The notes beneath the pieces are model-generated. The model worked only from the letters and a program-made list of their open reading frames with translations. It was not told the DNA's origin and did no database searches. A DNA stretch of 64,000 nt, from positions 1,891,001-1,955,000 of the forward strand of contig NZ_JAOSLC020000003.1 of NCBI RefSeq assembly GCF_026191475.2, read 5' to 3'. Source of the stretch: Polaribacter ponticola. Lineage in GTDB: Bacteria; Bacteroidota; Bacteroidia; Flavobacteriales; Flavobacteriaceae. The position numbers and the translations under genes are program-made. Below are positions 44,688 through 55,006 of this stretch, in pieces. The stretch's first letter is position 1. Each line of letters opens with the position of its first letter.

Positions 44688-46274
44688 TTATTCTTTTATG
44701 ATCTTGTCATTCATTTTTTTTAAATGATCTTCAAATGATAATAAATCTGTATGAAAATTATTCTTAGCTACCGCAACTGCTTTTATATATGCTTCTCTTG
44801 CTTTATTTAGACTACCTTCTTTTTCATAGAACTCTCCCAAACTACCCCATGTATTAGCAGATTCTGAAAATAATTTTGTATTCAATTTAAAATAATGCAA
44901 GGCTTTCACTTTATCAATTTTTAGAAACTCGTAAGCAACTCTATTTAGCATGTCTTCTGCATTTTGGTTTTTCTTAATAAACCTAACGAATATTTTTTCT
45001 AAAGGAATTAGATCCATTTTCTCTTTTAAATGCATCCTAAGTACTCTTTGCAAATAACTTCCAGAAGGAAACACCATAAATCCTGCACTTTTAGTTAACC
45101 TTTTGTGGTATGCTGTAATTCCTTTGTAGCCACCTTCTTTCATAAAAAGTGCTTTACTTTTAAAACCTGGCAAAATTATTCGTGTATTTTTAGATAAATC
45201 TTCGTTGTGTACTTTTCTGTAAATATCACTCACCAATTTATAGGGTTGAATTGGTGCAGTATTACATAATACAATAATTGTTGTTCCATCGTCTGCTAAA
45301 AACAGGTAACTAGCAAAACCATTTACACTTCCACTATGTCCGTAAAATTGTGCTTGCGGAATGTATCTTAAAATCTCTGTATCATTTCGCTGCCATCCAT
45401 AGGTATAACCATTTAAGTTTTCTTTGAATAGTTTTTTAGTATTGCTTTTATTTAACAATTTGTTTGCTCGAAGAGCTTGTGACCACAAGTATAATTCGCT
45501 AGTTGTACTGTGCATTCCTCCTGCAGTATAAGTGTTACTCTGATCTCTATTTATATTTTCGGTATATGTTCCTTTTCTAAAGCGATAATTTTTTACAACC
45601 TCATTTTTCAAAAAGGTATTATTACCAAAACCTGTGTTCTTTAAACCTAGTGGTAATGCAATGTGCTTTTCAATCAACTCTGTAAAAGACAATCCAGTAA
45701 CTTCCTCTAAAACAGCACCTAACAAAATATAACCCAAACTGCTATATTGAAATTTTGAATTTGGTATTGCAGACAGCCCTGTTTTATCAACCAACTGCGC
45801 ATATTCTTTTGGTGTAAATTTTTGAGCAGAAAAATTTTTCATACTTTTTATATAATCTCTCAATCCTTCATAATGTGGTAAACCCGACATATTTGCAAGC
45901 AAGCTATGTATGGTTAAATGCATCCCTTTTTCTTTATTAATATATGGAAGAAAATCAGTGATTGGTTGCTTTAGTTTAATCGTTCCTTTTTCTACCTGCT
46001 GAAGTACTAAAAGAGCTACAAAGGGTTTAGTTAAAGAACCTATTAAAAATTTTGATTTTGTTGTTAATCGATCTTTTAGTTCTATGTCTGCATATCCGTA
46101 AGCCTTATTCAATATAACTTCATTGTCTTTTGCGACTAGAATTATACCATTAAAATTTGAACGGATTCCTAACTCTTTTCCGTTTTTAGCATATTGTGAA
46201 ATAAATCCATCTATGTTTTGTGCATTAACACTACAAATAATAAGAAATAAAAATAATTGAACTATGTACTTCAT
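44688..46274 (-). CDS. Serine hydrolase (beta-lactamase-like), paralogue with C-terminal TPR
   Basis: A 528-aa exported protein (signal peptide ending SVNAQ). Active site S80-L-T-K (IGSLTKPFVAL), YSSLGYILLG, and FYGHSGSVNG for the third motif. The C-terminal region has the same layout as its neighbour: YRKVHNEDL, then TWGSLGEFYEKEGSLNKARE, a TPR helix pair. The order of domains and the shared phrase GGMHST show a common origin with the 43-kb gene. Transcription probably starts here and runs into the paralogue. The regulator at 46.4 kb lies just upstream on the same strand. Confidence 0.85.
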   Translation of the reverse strand: MKYIVQLFLFLIICSVNAQNIDGFISQYAKNGKELGIRSNFNGIILVAKDNEVILNKAYGYADIELKDRLTTKSKFLIGSLTKPFVALLVLQQVEKGTIKLKQPITDFLPYINKEKGMHLTIHSLLANMSGLPHYEGLRDYIKSMKNFSAQKFTPKEYAQLVDKTGLSAIPNSKFQYSSLGYILLGAVLEEVTGLSFTELIEKHIALPLGLKNTGFGNNTFLKNEVVKNYRFRKGTYTENINRDQSNTYTAGGMHSTTSELYLWSQALRANKLLNKSNTKKLFKENLNGYTYGWQRNDTEILRYIPQAQFYGHSGSVNGFASYLFLADDGTTIIVLCNTAPIQPYKLVSDIYRKVHNEDLSKNTRIILPGFKSKALFMKEGGYKGITAYHKRLTKSAGFMVFPSGSYLQRVLRMHLKEKMDLIPLEKIFVRFIKKNQNAEDMLNRVAYEFLKIDKVKALHYFKLNTKLFSESANTWGSLGEFYEKEGSLNKAREAYIKAVAVAKNNFHTDLLSFEDHLKKMNDKIIKE

Positions 46275-46430
46275 TTTTTTGTTTTAAATTAAAACACAAA
46301 ATTAGAATGAAGAATGGTGTTTTGTTGTGTCAGACTTGTAGCATTCTTACTTCATTTATACTTCATTACAAATGACCATGTTGTAAATCAGTAACTTATA
46401 AAAAAGCACTTGAATTAGTAAACAAAAAAA

Positions 46431-47024
46431 TTAGAATAAATTTGGCACAAAAGAAAGCACATTTTTGCTCTTTTTATTAAGTTGAGAAGATGTTTTAACA
46501 ATTATAAAAACATTGAACAATACAGCTAGTAAGTAAAAAAGGATACTAATAAAAAGCCCATCTCCTGCTTTTCCAATGATTATATTAGATATGAAAAGTG
46601 TAATTCCCATTCCAATAATAGCAACAATACTCCATAACAACTGAAAACTTATAATTTTACCAGCTACAATATTTTTAGATTGAATCTTTTTGCTTTTTTT
46701 CCATAAAACAATTGGAATAATAAGATTTATAAATGGTACGAATACTAAAAACAAAGTAGATAAATTCATTTTCTTTAATGATGAAAAAGATAATTGAGAG
46801 TTTTCATTATCAGTTGGTGTAGAAATTAACTCTGAAATATCAAAACCTAAAGTTTCTGCCAAAACTTTTATAGTAAAAGCACGAGGTTTTACTGTTCCTT
46901 TTTCTATACGTTGAATAGTACTTAATGACACATTTGCTTTTTCTGCTAAAGCTTCCTGTGACAGTCCCATTTTTTTACGAGAATTACAAATATTACTTGC
47001 TAAATTTGAATTTTTATTCGACAT
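46431..47024 (-). CDS. XRE-family transcriptional regulator with membrane helices
   Basis: A 197-aa protein. Cro/C1-type helix-turn-helix at residues 12-66 (KKMGLSQEALAEKANVSLST, then IQRIEKGTVKPRAFTIKVLA). About three to four transmembrane helices follow (LFLVFVPFINLIIPIVLW; FQLLWSIVAIIGMGITLFIS; ILFYLLAVLFNVFIIV). It is a membrane-tethered DNA-binding protein of a type found often next to exported hydrolases in Bacteroidetes. It might regulate the two serine hydrolases 156 bp downstream on the same strand (inference). Confidence 0.8.
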   Translation of the reverse strand: MSNKNSNLASNICNSRKKMGLSQEALAEKANVSLSTIQRIEKGTVKPRAFTIKVLAETLGFDISELISTPTDNENSQLSFSSLKKMNLSTLFLVFVPFINLIIPIVLWKKSKKIQSKNIVAGKIISFQLLWSIVAIIGMGITLFISNIIIGKAGDGLFISILFYLLAVLFNVFIIVKTSSQLNKKSKNVLSFVPNLF

Positions 47025-47308
47025 AAATCAAAGTATACATTATAAGTTTATAATTATATTTTCAATTCTTTAAAAATGATTAAACAGTAAAGATAATTAA
47101 TAATCGTAATTCAAAATTAAATTGATAGAATTTTTAAAACAAACTAGGTACAACAAAGAACTGAGTTAAAAATCATATAAATTCTTCATTAAATTTAAGC
47201 ATTAGTTTTCTGGCATTGTTGAATTAGAATAAATCTCATTTGATCGATTTATTTCCAATTTAACAAGCTAAAATTATCATTTTTATTTTTTTATTTCACT
47301 TTTAAGAC

Positions 47309-47690
47309 TCAAACGTGAGTTTCATCATAAAGACAGCCTGATTTTGCAATCGCAAAACTTTGTTTTAATAGTTTATTGGAAACGGCTATTAATGCTAGCT
47401 GTAATCTTGGAAAAGCATATTTTTCATATTCAATTTTTGATGGATTGCTTAAGTACGCATTCACCAAATTTTGAATCTTGCTATCGTCAAAAAAATCGAC
47501 ACCAATTATTTTGTTTTCTTCATCTTCAATACCAATTACAATATAATAGTTGTTTTCAGGGTTTGAGTTTGAAAATGCACAAACATGTTTTAAAAACTTT
47601 GCTTTTCCTTCTTTAGAACTTAAAGATGATTTTTGCTTTTTATCATAAAAAATATTCTCATCATTATGATGAAAGCAGGTTTTTTATAAG
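47309..47690 (-). pseudogene. Remnant of an AlbA_2/Schlafen-type ATP-binding protein fused to a transposase-like tail
   Basis: Read on the minus strand: CFHHNDENIFYDKKQKSS, then the AlbA_2/Schlafen core SKEGKAKFLKHVCAFSNSNP and YYIVIGIEDEENKIIGVDFF, ending IEYEKYAFPRL. It then passes at about 47400 into LALIAVSNKLLKQSFAIAKS and a stop at 47309-47311. The second part resembles the C-terminal tail of IS110-family transposases, from memory. A stop lies just upstream of the N-terminal part, so both ends are lost. It looks like a scar of transposon insertion followed by deletion. Confidence 0.5.
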
Positions 47691-47710
47691 TAAGCGTTTG
47701 TTTATTATTT

Positions 47711-48574
47711 TTAAGGCATTTCTTCTCCAATACTAGCTTCTAATAGCAAAAACCAATCTTGCAGTTCTAATTCTATTGAGGTTGCTTTATTCGCGTTTAA
47801 AATGCGTTCTTTATTTGTGGTTCCTATTACTGGAGATATTTTTGCAGGATGCTTTAAAATCCAACTTAACAAAATAACATCTTCTGTAACATTGTATTTT
47901 TCTGATACTACTTTTAAGACTTCTTTTATTCTCAAAGACTGAGGAGTTTCGTGTCTAAAAACACTTCCTAAAGGACTCCAACACATGGGTTGCATACTTT
48001 TCTGAAGCATTTGATCTAAACTACCATTTTGCATTGCAATATGATGCGTTAATGAGAATTCAATTTGATTTATAGAAACAGGAATTTTATCAGCAATTAA
48101 ATCCACCTGTGAAGGTGTAAAGTTTGATACTCCAAAATTTCTAATTTTCCCACTTTTTTGTAATTCTGATATCGCTTCTGCGATTTCATTGGGTTGCATT
48201 AACGGACTTGGTCTGTGTAGTAAAAAAGTATCTAAATAATCGGTTTTTAAATTTTTTAAAGACTGTTCTACACTTTTAATAATATATTCTTTACTGTAAT
48301 TATAATGTTTTACTTTATTATCTCTTGCTTCTCCAACAAGTTGGATACCACATTTTGAAACTAAATTAATTTCTTCACGAGCAATTTTACTTTCTACAAA
48401 CGCTTTTCCAAATTCTGCCTCTGTAGAATAATCTCCATAAATATCTGCATGATCAAAAGTAGAATTTCCATTTTCTACACAAAACTGAATCATATCAACT
48501 TGTTCTTTGGTAGAAAATTGTTTTCCCCATTTTCCCCAAGACATACAACCAATTATTATTTCTGATTTAGGCAT
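47711..48574 (-). CDS. Aldo/keto reductase
   Basis: A 287-aa NADPH-dependent oxidoreductase with the AKR tetrad: Asp (FDHADIYG, D41), Tyr46, Lys74 (VSKCGI) and His in TFLLHRPSPLM; cofactor segment NKERILNANKAT. Similar to YdhF-type enzymes (N-terminal GCMSWGKWGKQFS). Substrate unknown. Starts 1 bp after the SDR stop, so the two reductases form an operon. Confidence 0.9.
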   Translation of the reverse strand: MPKSEIIIGCMSWGKWGKQFSTKEQVDMIQFCVENGNSTFDHADIYGDYSTEAEFGKAFVESKIAREEINLVSKCGIQLVGEARDNKVKHYNYSKEYIIKSVEQSLKNLKTDYLDTFLLHRPSPLMQPNEIAEAISELQKSGKIRNFGVSNFTPSQVDLIADKIPVSINQIEFSLTHHIAMQNGSLDQMLQKSMQPMCWSPLGSVFRHETPQSLRIKEVLKVVSEKYNVTEDVILLSWILKHPAKISPVIGTTNKERILNANKATSIELELQDWFLLLEASIGEEMP

Positions 48575-48575
48575 C

Positions 48576-49331
48576 TTATTCTTTATTTAAAATTGTTGGA
48601 GTTGCTTGTGCTGTTGGGTACACAACTAAATCTTCGATATTTACATGATATGGTCTTGTAACTACAAAGTGAATAATATCTGCAATATCTTCTGCTTGTA
48701 ACGCTTTATAACCTGCATAAACAGATTTTGCTTTTTCTGTATCACCTTTAAAACGAACATCTGAAAACTCAGTTTCTACAGCTCCTGGATGAATTGCAGA
48801 AACGCGTATATTATACTTATTCAAATCTATTCTCATACTTTTGTTTAAAGCGTCTACAGCATGTTTAGAAGCGCAATAAACATTTCCGTTAGGATATACA
48901 TCTTTTGCGGCTATAGAGCCAATATTTACAATAAAACCACTATTTCTTTCTATCATTTTTGGAATGATTGCTTTAGAAACATATAACAATCCTTTTACGT
49001 TAATATCTAGCATTGCATCCCAATCATCAATATCTCCATTTTGAATGCTTGATAAACCATGAGCATTACCTGCATTGTTAATTAAATAATCTATTTGCTG
49101 AAAATTTTCTGGAAGGTTTTCTATTTTATCGGCTACATCATATTTGTCTCTAACGTCAAACTGTAAAATAATTACTTCAGTAAGCTTATTTAATTCTTTT
49201 TGAAGATCTTGTAGACGTTCTTTTCTTCTACCACAAAGAATTAGTCTAACATTATTTTTTGCAAATAATATTGCTGTTGCTTTTCCAATTCCAGAAGTTG
49301 CTCCTGTAATAAATGCTGTTTTTTTCATCAA
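48576..49331 (-). CDS. Short-chain dehydrogenase (YdfG-like)
   Basis: A 251-aa classical SDR: FITGATSGIGKATA (8-21), NNAGNAHGLSS, Ser in FIVNIGSIAAKD, YCASKHAVDALNKS for the Tyr-x3-Lys, then RVSAIHPGAVETEF. It is close to the serine/3-hydroxy acid dehydrogenase group (YdfG). The start may be the first or second Met (MMKKTAF). Upstream of the AKR in a likely two-gene operon. Confidence 0.88.
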   Translation of the reverse strand: MMKKTAFITGATSGIGKATAILFAKNNVRLILCGRRKERLQDLQKELNKLTEVIILQFDVRDKYDVADKIENLPENFQQIDYLINNAGNAHGLSSIQNGDIDDWDAMLDINVKGLLYVSKAIIPKMIERNSGFIVNIGSIAAKDVYPNGNVYCASKHAVDALNKSMRIDLNKYNIRVSAIHPGAVETEFSDVRFKGDTEKAKSVYAGYKALQAEDIADIIHFVVTRPYHVNIEDLVVYPTAQATPTILNKE

Positions 49332-49423
49332 TTTTATAGATCATTTAATTCTTTTTAAAATTATGAAAAGTAGCGGTGTGGTATTGTTATTTATATATAA
49401 AATTTTAAAAAATTATGAACAAG

Positions 49424-49451
49424 AAAAAACCACCCTCCTCAGGGTGGTTTT
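49424..49451 (-). terminator. Terminator of the 50-kb lipoprotein gene
   Basis: AAAACCACCCT, loop CCTC, AGGGTGGTTTT; T-rich on the minus-strand side. It lies 52 bp after that gene's stop, before the SDR gene. Confidence 0.85.
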
Positions 49452-49503
49452 CCTTTTCAATTGATTATTAAGAATAACCAATCAAAAATCAACTAACCAA
49501 ACT

Positions 49504-50442
49504 TTATTTTAAATTTCTTCTGTTCTTTTTCTCTCTTTTTACTTTAGTACGTTTTCTATTGTTATTTCTTACAACATCTTTAGTTGTTTTAACAATTTTT
49601 TCACTTTTTAAATATTGTACAAATCCTCTTCCAGAAAATTCGTAAGTTGTTTCAGAATTTATATGATAAAGATTAATTTTACTGTCATTAATAACGCTCA
49701 ACTCAAACTCTTCTATATCTCCGTTATCATAATTAAGTGTTAAAATCTTTAAGTCTTCAAAACCTGTTACATCAAACACTTCATATCCTCCAATATAACT
49801 CCAATCTATAGAATCAATATCTGTGCCAAAACCATCTTGGGAACTATAAAATGTTGTTATATTATCGGGTGTAAATGCTAAAAAATTTTCATAATCAAAA
49901 GCATTAGCAACACCTCCTATAGCATCCGTTTTTTTCCATGCATCATACTCTTGCAAAAAGTATTCTATATTCTCATAGAAAAGTTTATCATAGTCAAAGT
50001 TATTTGCATCATACCCAATTAAATAATAATTTACATTTTGTCTATAATTATATAGTCTAATTTCGTTATTAGAAATAATAGTAATATCAAAATCATTGGC
50101 ACCATCAAGATCATGATCTGTTTCTAACAAACCGTTAAAGGTATTATAGGTTCCTACATCAATTCCTAAACCACGACCAGTTCTTCCAATATCCGCTATA
50201 TTATTATTAGCATATAAAATTCCATTGTTAAAAGATAATGTAAATGCTCTAGACATAAATGGAATATCTCCGTTACCAGAAGTTCTATGATAATCTACAT
50301 ACCATAAATCGTATTCAGAAACGACTTCTTCTAATGAAGGCTGATAATCATAATCATCAAAAGATTCTTCGAAAATAGTAGTACAAGAACTAAGTAATGT
50401 TCCTGTTATTATAATCGTGAAAAGTAATTTTAAAGTTTTCAT
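49504..50442 (-). CDS. Lipoprotein of unknown function
   Basis: A 312-aa exported lipoprotein with lipobox LLSSC (Cys20). The mature part contains phrases SEYDLWYVDYHRTSGNGDIP, FTLSFNNGILYANNN, LDGANDFDIT, AFTPDNITTFYSSQDGFGTD and TTYEFSGRGFVQYL. It ends in a very basic tail (RNNNRKRTKVKREKKNRR), unusual for an envelope protein. I recognise it as common in flavobacteria; no enzymatic motif is seen. It lies next to another lipoprotein gene upstream, separated by a terminator hairpin, so the two are probably independent. Confidence 0.8.
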   Translation of the reverse strand: MKTLKLLFTIIITGTLLSSCTTIFEESFDDYDYQPSLEEVVSEYDLWYVDYHRTSGNGDIPFMSRAFTLSFNNGILYANNNIADIGRTGRGLGIDVGTYNTFNGLLETDHDLDGANDFDITIISNNEIRLYNYRQNVNYYLIGYDANNFDYDKLFYENIEYFLQEYDAWKKTDAIGGVANAFDYENFLAFTPDNITTFYSSQDGFGTDIDSIDWSYIGGYEVFDVTGFEDLKILTLNYDNGDIEEFELSVINDSKINLYHINSETTYEFSGRGFVQYLKSEKIVKTTKDVVRNNNRKRTKVKREKKNRRNLK

Positions 50443-50496
50443 AAGCTTTCATTTTAATGGTTATACTTATGATAATTCAAATTGTGTGCCAAAAAA

Positions 50497-50519
50497 AATC
50501 CACTCTAAAAGAATGGATT
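50497..50519 (-). terminator. Terminator-like hairpin between two lipoprotein genes
   Basis: AATCCA.TCT / AGA.TGGATT with a central AAA and one mismatch, followed on the minus strand by eight T (complement of 50491-50498). It lies 14 bp after the 50.5-kb lipoprotein stop. Confidence 0.6.
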
Positions 50520-50533
50520 AATAATTTGATTTT

Positions 50534-50971
50534 TTATTGTTTCGGTGCTGAAGGGTAAAAAACTTGCTTACCTTGTTTTACTTCTTTTATTTTATAATAT
50601 TTAAGCTTGTTATCTTCTTTATAACTAATAATTGCTTCTTTTTTACTTAAATTAAAAAATTCTTTTTTATCTGTATCTAAGAACTCACTATTGTCTGAAA
50701 AAAAACCAACCACTAATTTATTTTTTCTAGAAGGTTTTACTTCTAAATTTGCAACTTTGTCCTCGAAATAAATTTTATCAAATTCAATTGTTTTATTTGA
50801 ACTATAATGGATTTCTACATTCATTCCTTTAACTCCTTGTTGCCCACCAGACCAATTGATAAAACTAGCAGTGCTTACTTTAAAAGGAGGATTGTTCTCT
50901 AATTGTAAACTTGCACATTGAGAAAAACTAAAAATAATAGTAAATATTGATAAAAGTTTAAAAGTTTTCAT
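50534..50971 (-). CDS. Small lipoprotein of unknown function
   Basis: A 145-aa protein with hydrophobic N-terminus and lipobox SFSQC (Cys19). The mature part has NWSGGQQGVKGMNVEIHYSS and KKEAIISYKEDNKLKYYKIK, beta-rich, with basic character. I recognise no family. It follows the atp operon terminator on the same strand, with its own start about 40 bp downstream, so probably has its own promoter. Confidence 0.75.
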   Translation of the reverse strand: MKTFKLLSIFTIIFSFSQCASLQLENNPPFKVSTASFINWSGGQQGVKGMNVEIHYSSNKTIEFDKIYFEDKVANLEVKPSRKNKLVVGFFSDNSEFLDTDKKEFFNLSKKEAIISYKEDNKLKYYKIKEVKQGKQVFYPSAPKQ

Positions 50972-51012
50972 ATTCTGATTTTAGGTGTATTTTCCAATTT
51001 TTATGCCAAGAT

Positions 51013-51044
51013 AAAAAAAGCGAACCAATTTGGTTCGCTTTTTT
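51013..51044 (-). terminator. Terminator of the ATP synthase operon
   Basis: AAAAAAGCGAACCA (51014-51027), loop ATT, TGGTTCGCTTTTTT (51031-51044). Perfect 14-bp stem. It follows atpG and confirms that atpD and atpC are not part of this operon. Confidence 0.9.
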
Positions 51045-51109
51045 AATATAATGTATGTTGTAAACATAGTTTTTAAAGTTAAAAATATTTAACTTTAAAT
51101 AAACTACGA

Positions 51110-51973
51110 TTAATTATTTAAAGCCTCTGCTCCACCAACAATTTCTAAAATCTCATTAGTAATTGCAGCTTGTCTAGCCTTATTGTAAGTTAATAATAAC
51201 TCATCTCTTAAGTCTGTAGCATTGTCTGTAGCTTTATGCATTGCTGTCATACGCGCTCCATGTTCACTCGCAAAACTATCTCTAATAGCTTTATATAATT
51301 GTGTTTTTAAAGATTTCGGTATTAATGCTAATACTATTTCTTCTTTAGATGGTTCAAATATATAATCGGAATTTGTAATTGCTTCTCCACCTTCAATTGG
51401 CTTAATTGGCAAGAACTGTTCTACTTGTGGTAATTGAGTAGCAGCATTTTTAAATTGGTTATACACTAACTCAATTTTATCATAACTACCATCTGCGTAT
51501 AACTCCATTAACTTTTCTGCAATTTCCGCAACATTATCAAAAGTTAAATCATCAAAAATATCGTTTCTCGAATCGGTTAAATTGTATGATTTAGATAAAA
51601 CATCTCCTCCTTTTTTACCAATTGTAAATAAATCTACAGTAGCATCAGAATATTTTTCATTAACAGTTTTAACAACCTCTTTTGTAATAGAAGAATTAAA
51701 ACCACCACACAAACCTCTATTAGAAGTAATAACAACCATTAAAACTTTAGAAACTTCTCTTTGAGTAGAATATGCTCCACCAACTTCACTATCTAAAGTT
51801 GCGCTTAAATTTTGCAACAACTCTGTTAATTTAGAAGAATAAGGCCTCATTGCTACAATAGCATCTTGAGCTTTTTTCAACTTTGCAGCAGATACCATTT
51901 TCATGGCAGATGTAATCTGCATTGTTGAACCAATTGAGGTGATTCTATTACGTATTTCTTTTAAGTTTGCCAT
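51110..51973 (-). CDS. atpG: ATP synthase F1 subunit gamma
   Basis: A 287-aa central stalk subunit. The N-terminal helix has EIRNRITSIGSTMQITSAMK and MVSAAKLKKAQ; the Rossmann-like part has VVITSNRGLCGGFNSSI; the C-terminal helix has MTAMHKATDNATDLRDELL and NKARQAAITNEILEIVGGAE. Length normal. Last gene of the operon, 44 bp after atpA, followed by a terminator instead of atpD. Confidence 0.97.
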   Translation of the reverse strand: MANLKEIRNRITSIGSTMQITSAMKMVSAAKLKKAQDAIVAMRPYSSKLTELLQNLSATLDSEVGGAYSTQREVSKVLMVVITSNRGLCGGFNSSITKEVVKTVNEKYSDATVDLFTIGKKGGDVLSKSYNLTDSRNDIFDDLTFDNVAEIAEKLMELYADGSYDKIELVYNQFKNAATQLPQVEQFLPIKPIEGGEAITNSDYIFEPSKEEIVLALIPKSLKTQLYKAIRDSFASEHGARMTAMHKATDNATDLRDELLLTYNKARQAAITNEILEIVGGAEALNN

Positions 51974-52017
51974 CTACTTTAGTATTTGGTAATTATAGTT
52001 AAAATGCTATAATTAAA

Positions 52018-53619
<1,602 letters not shown>

Positions 53620-54177
53620 TTAAATTTTTGGAATATAATGACTATTGTCAAATTCCTTTCTTAATTCATTTAAGTGATTAGAAATACTAGCATCATACTG
53701 CACATCTCCAACACGTAAAATAAATCCTCCTAAAATAGCTGGATTTACTTCATTTTCTAAGTTTGCTTTTTCACCTGTTAAGGCTAAAACTTTAGCTAAA
53801 ACTTTCTCTTCTACTTCTTTAGTTAAAGGTACTGCTGTAGTAACTTTAGCAACTTGAGTGTTTTTATAAAAATCAAAAATGATAGAATATTGCTTTGCAA
53901 TAGCTTCTAACATACTAATTCTTTTATTTTCTTGTAAAAGGTTAAAAAGACCTAATGTAATATTACTTACATTATCTGAAAACATTGCTTTTAAAACTTT
54001 CATTTTATCAGCAGATTTAATTACAGGGCTTTTTAATACTACTTCTAATTCGTTATTCTCAAATATAGTAGTTGCAATTAACTGCATATCTTTGTTTACA
54101 GCAGATTCTTCTTTAGAATCTTTAGCAAGATTTAAGATTGCTTTTGCGTAACGTAATGCTGCTCTTGCGTCTTTCAT
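53620..54177 (-). CDS. atpH: ATP synthase F1 subunit delta
   Basis: A 185-aa peripheral stalk subunit that connects F1 to the b subunit (OSCP homologue). ALRYAKAILNLAKDSKEE at the N-terminus, then LLQENKRISMLEAIAKQYSI, and the C-terminal signature NEVNPAILGGFILRVGDVQY. Tightly packed between atpF (5 bp) and atpA. Confidence 0.95.
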   Translation of the reverse strand: MKDARAALRYAKAILNLAKDSKEESAVNKDMQLIATTIFENNELEVVLKSPVIKSADKMKVLKAMFSDNVSNITLGLFNLLQENKRISMLEAIAKQYSIIFDFYKNTQVAKVTTAVPLTKEVEEKVLAKVLALTGEKANLENEVNPAILGGFILRVGDVQYDASISNHLNELRKEFDNSHYIPKI

Positions 54178-54182
54178 ATATA

Positions 54183-54683
54183 TTAGTTTAAAGTAACATC
54201 TTTTAAGATTCCTTCAACTAAATCTAGCTGATCTTTCTCTGAAGACAATTCTTTTTTAATTACAGATTCTGCGATACCAATAGATAACTCAGCAACATTC
54301 TTTTTTAATTCGGCTAAAGCAGCTTGTTTTTCTTGCTGAATAGAAGCTTGTGCTTTTTCAATTAATGATGAAGTTACTTCTTTTGCATCTTCTTTAGCTT
54401 CAGCAATCATATTATCTCTAATATCTCTTGCATCTTTCATCATTGCATCTCTTTCTGCTCTTGCTTCTTTTACTAACCTTTCGTTATCTGCTTGTAAGTT
54501 TTGCATTTCTTTACGAGCATTTTCTGCTGCAGCTAATGCATTTTCTATTCCAGATTCTCTTTCTTCTAAAGAATTTAAAATTGGTTTCCAAGCAAATTTT
54601 ATCATCAATGCAATTAATGCTAACAATAAAATTGTTGATACTGCAAATAATCCTGGTGAAAAATCGTTTAATAAAGTTTCCAT
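54183..54683 (-). CDS. atpF: ATP synthase F0 subunit b
   Basis: A 166-aa stator subunit. One N-terminal membrane helix (GLFAVSTILLLALIALMIKF), then the long charged coiled-coil helix (EERESGIENALAAAENARKE onward). Preceded by the intercistronic hairpin downstream of atpE and followed by atpH at 5 bp. Confidence 0.95.
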   Translation of the reverse strand: METLLNDFSPGLFAVSTILLLALIALMIKFAWKPILNSLEERESGIENALAAAENARKEMQNLQADNERLVKEARAERDAMMKDARDIRDNMIAEAKEDAKEVTSSLIEKAQASIQQEKQAALAELKKNVAELSIGIAESVIKKELSSEKDQLDLVEGILKDVTLN

Positions 54684-54732
54684 TCTATAAACTAATTATT
54701 TTTTTATTTCTTTTTTGTTTAATTAAAAACAC

Positions 54733-54757
54733 TCTCTGTAACCAACCGTTACAGAGA
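54733..54757 (-). promoter_or_regulatory. Intercistronic hairpin between atpE and atpF (attenuator or mRNA stabiliser candidate)
   Basis: On the minus strand CTCTGTAAC, loop GGTTG, GTTACAGAG form a perfect 9-10 bp stem followed by GTGTTTTT, like a weak intrinsic terminator. Placed 25 bp after the atpE stop, it would let atpE be made in excess over downstream subunits, as is needed for the c-ring. Confidence 0.55.
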
Positions 54758-54781
54758 TATGTTTTGTGTTTTTTGTTTGGA

Positions 54782-54991
<210 letters not shown>

Positions 54992-55006
54992 TTAAACAAA
55001 TGTGTA

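Noticed and set aside
43003..46274. True class C beta-lactamases (antibiotic resistance)
   Set aside because: The motifs fit the wider serine hydrolase family; the lengths, TPR tails and paralogy fit envelope enzymes better than AmpC.
47025..47710. Complete insertion sequence
   Set aside because: Only a short transposase-like tail is present; no inverted repeats, catalytic domain or target duplications were found. The 280 bp before it (47025-47308) show nothing.
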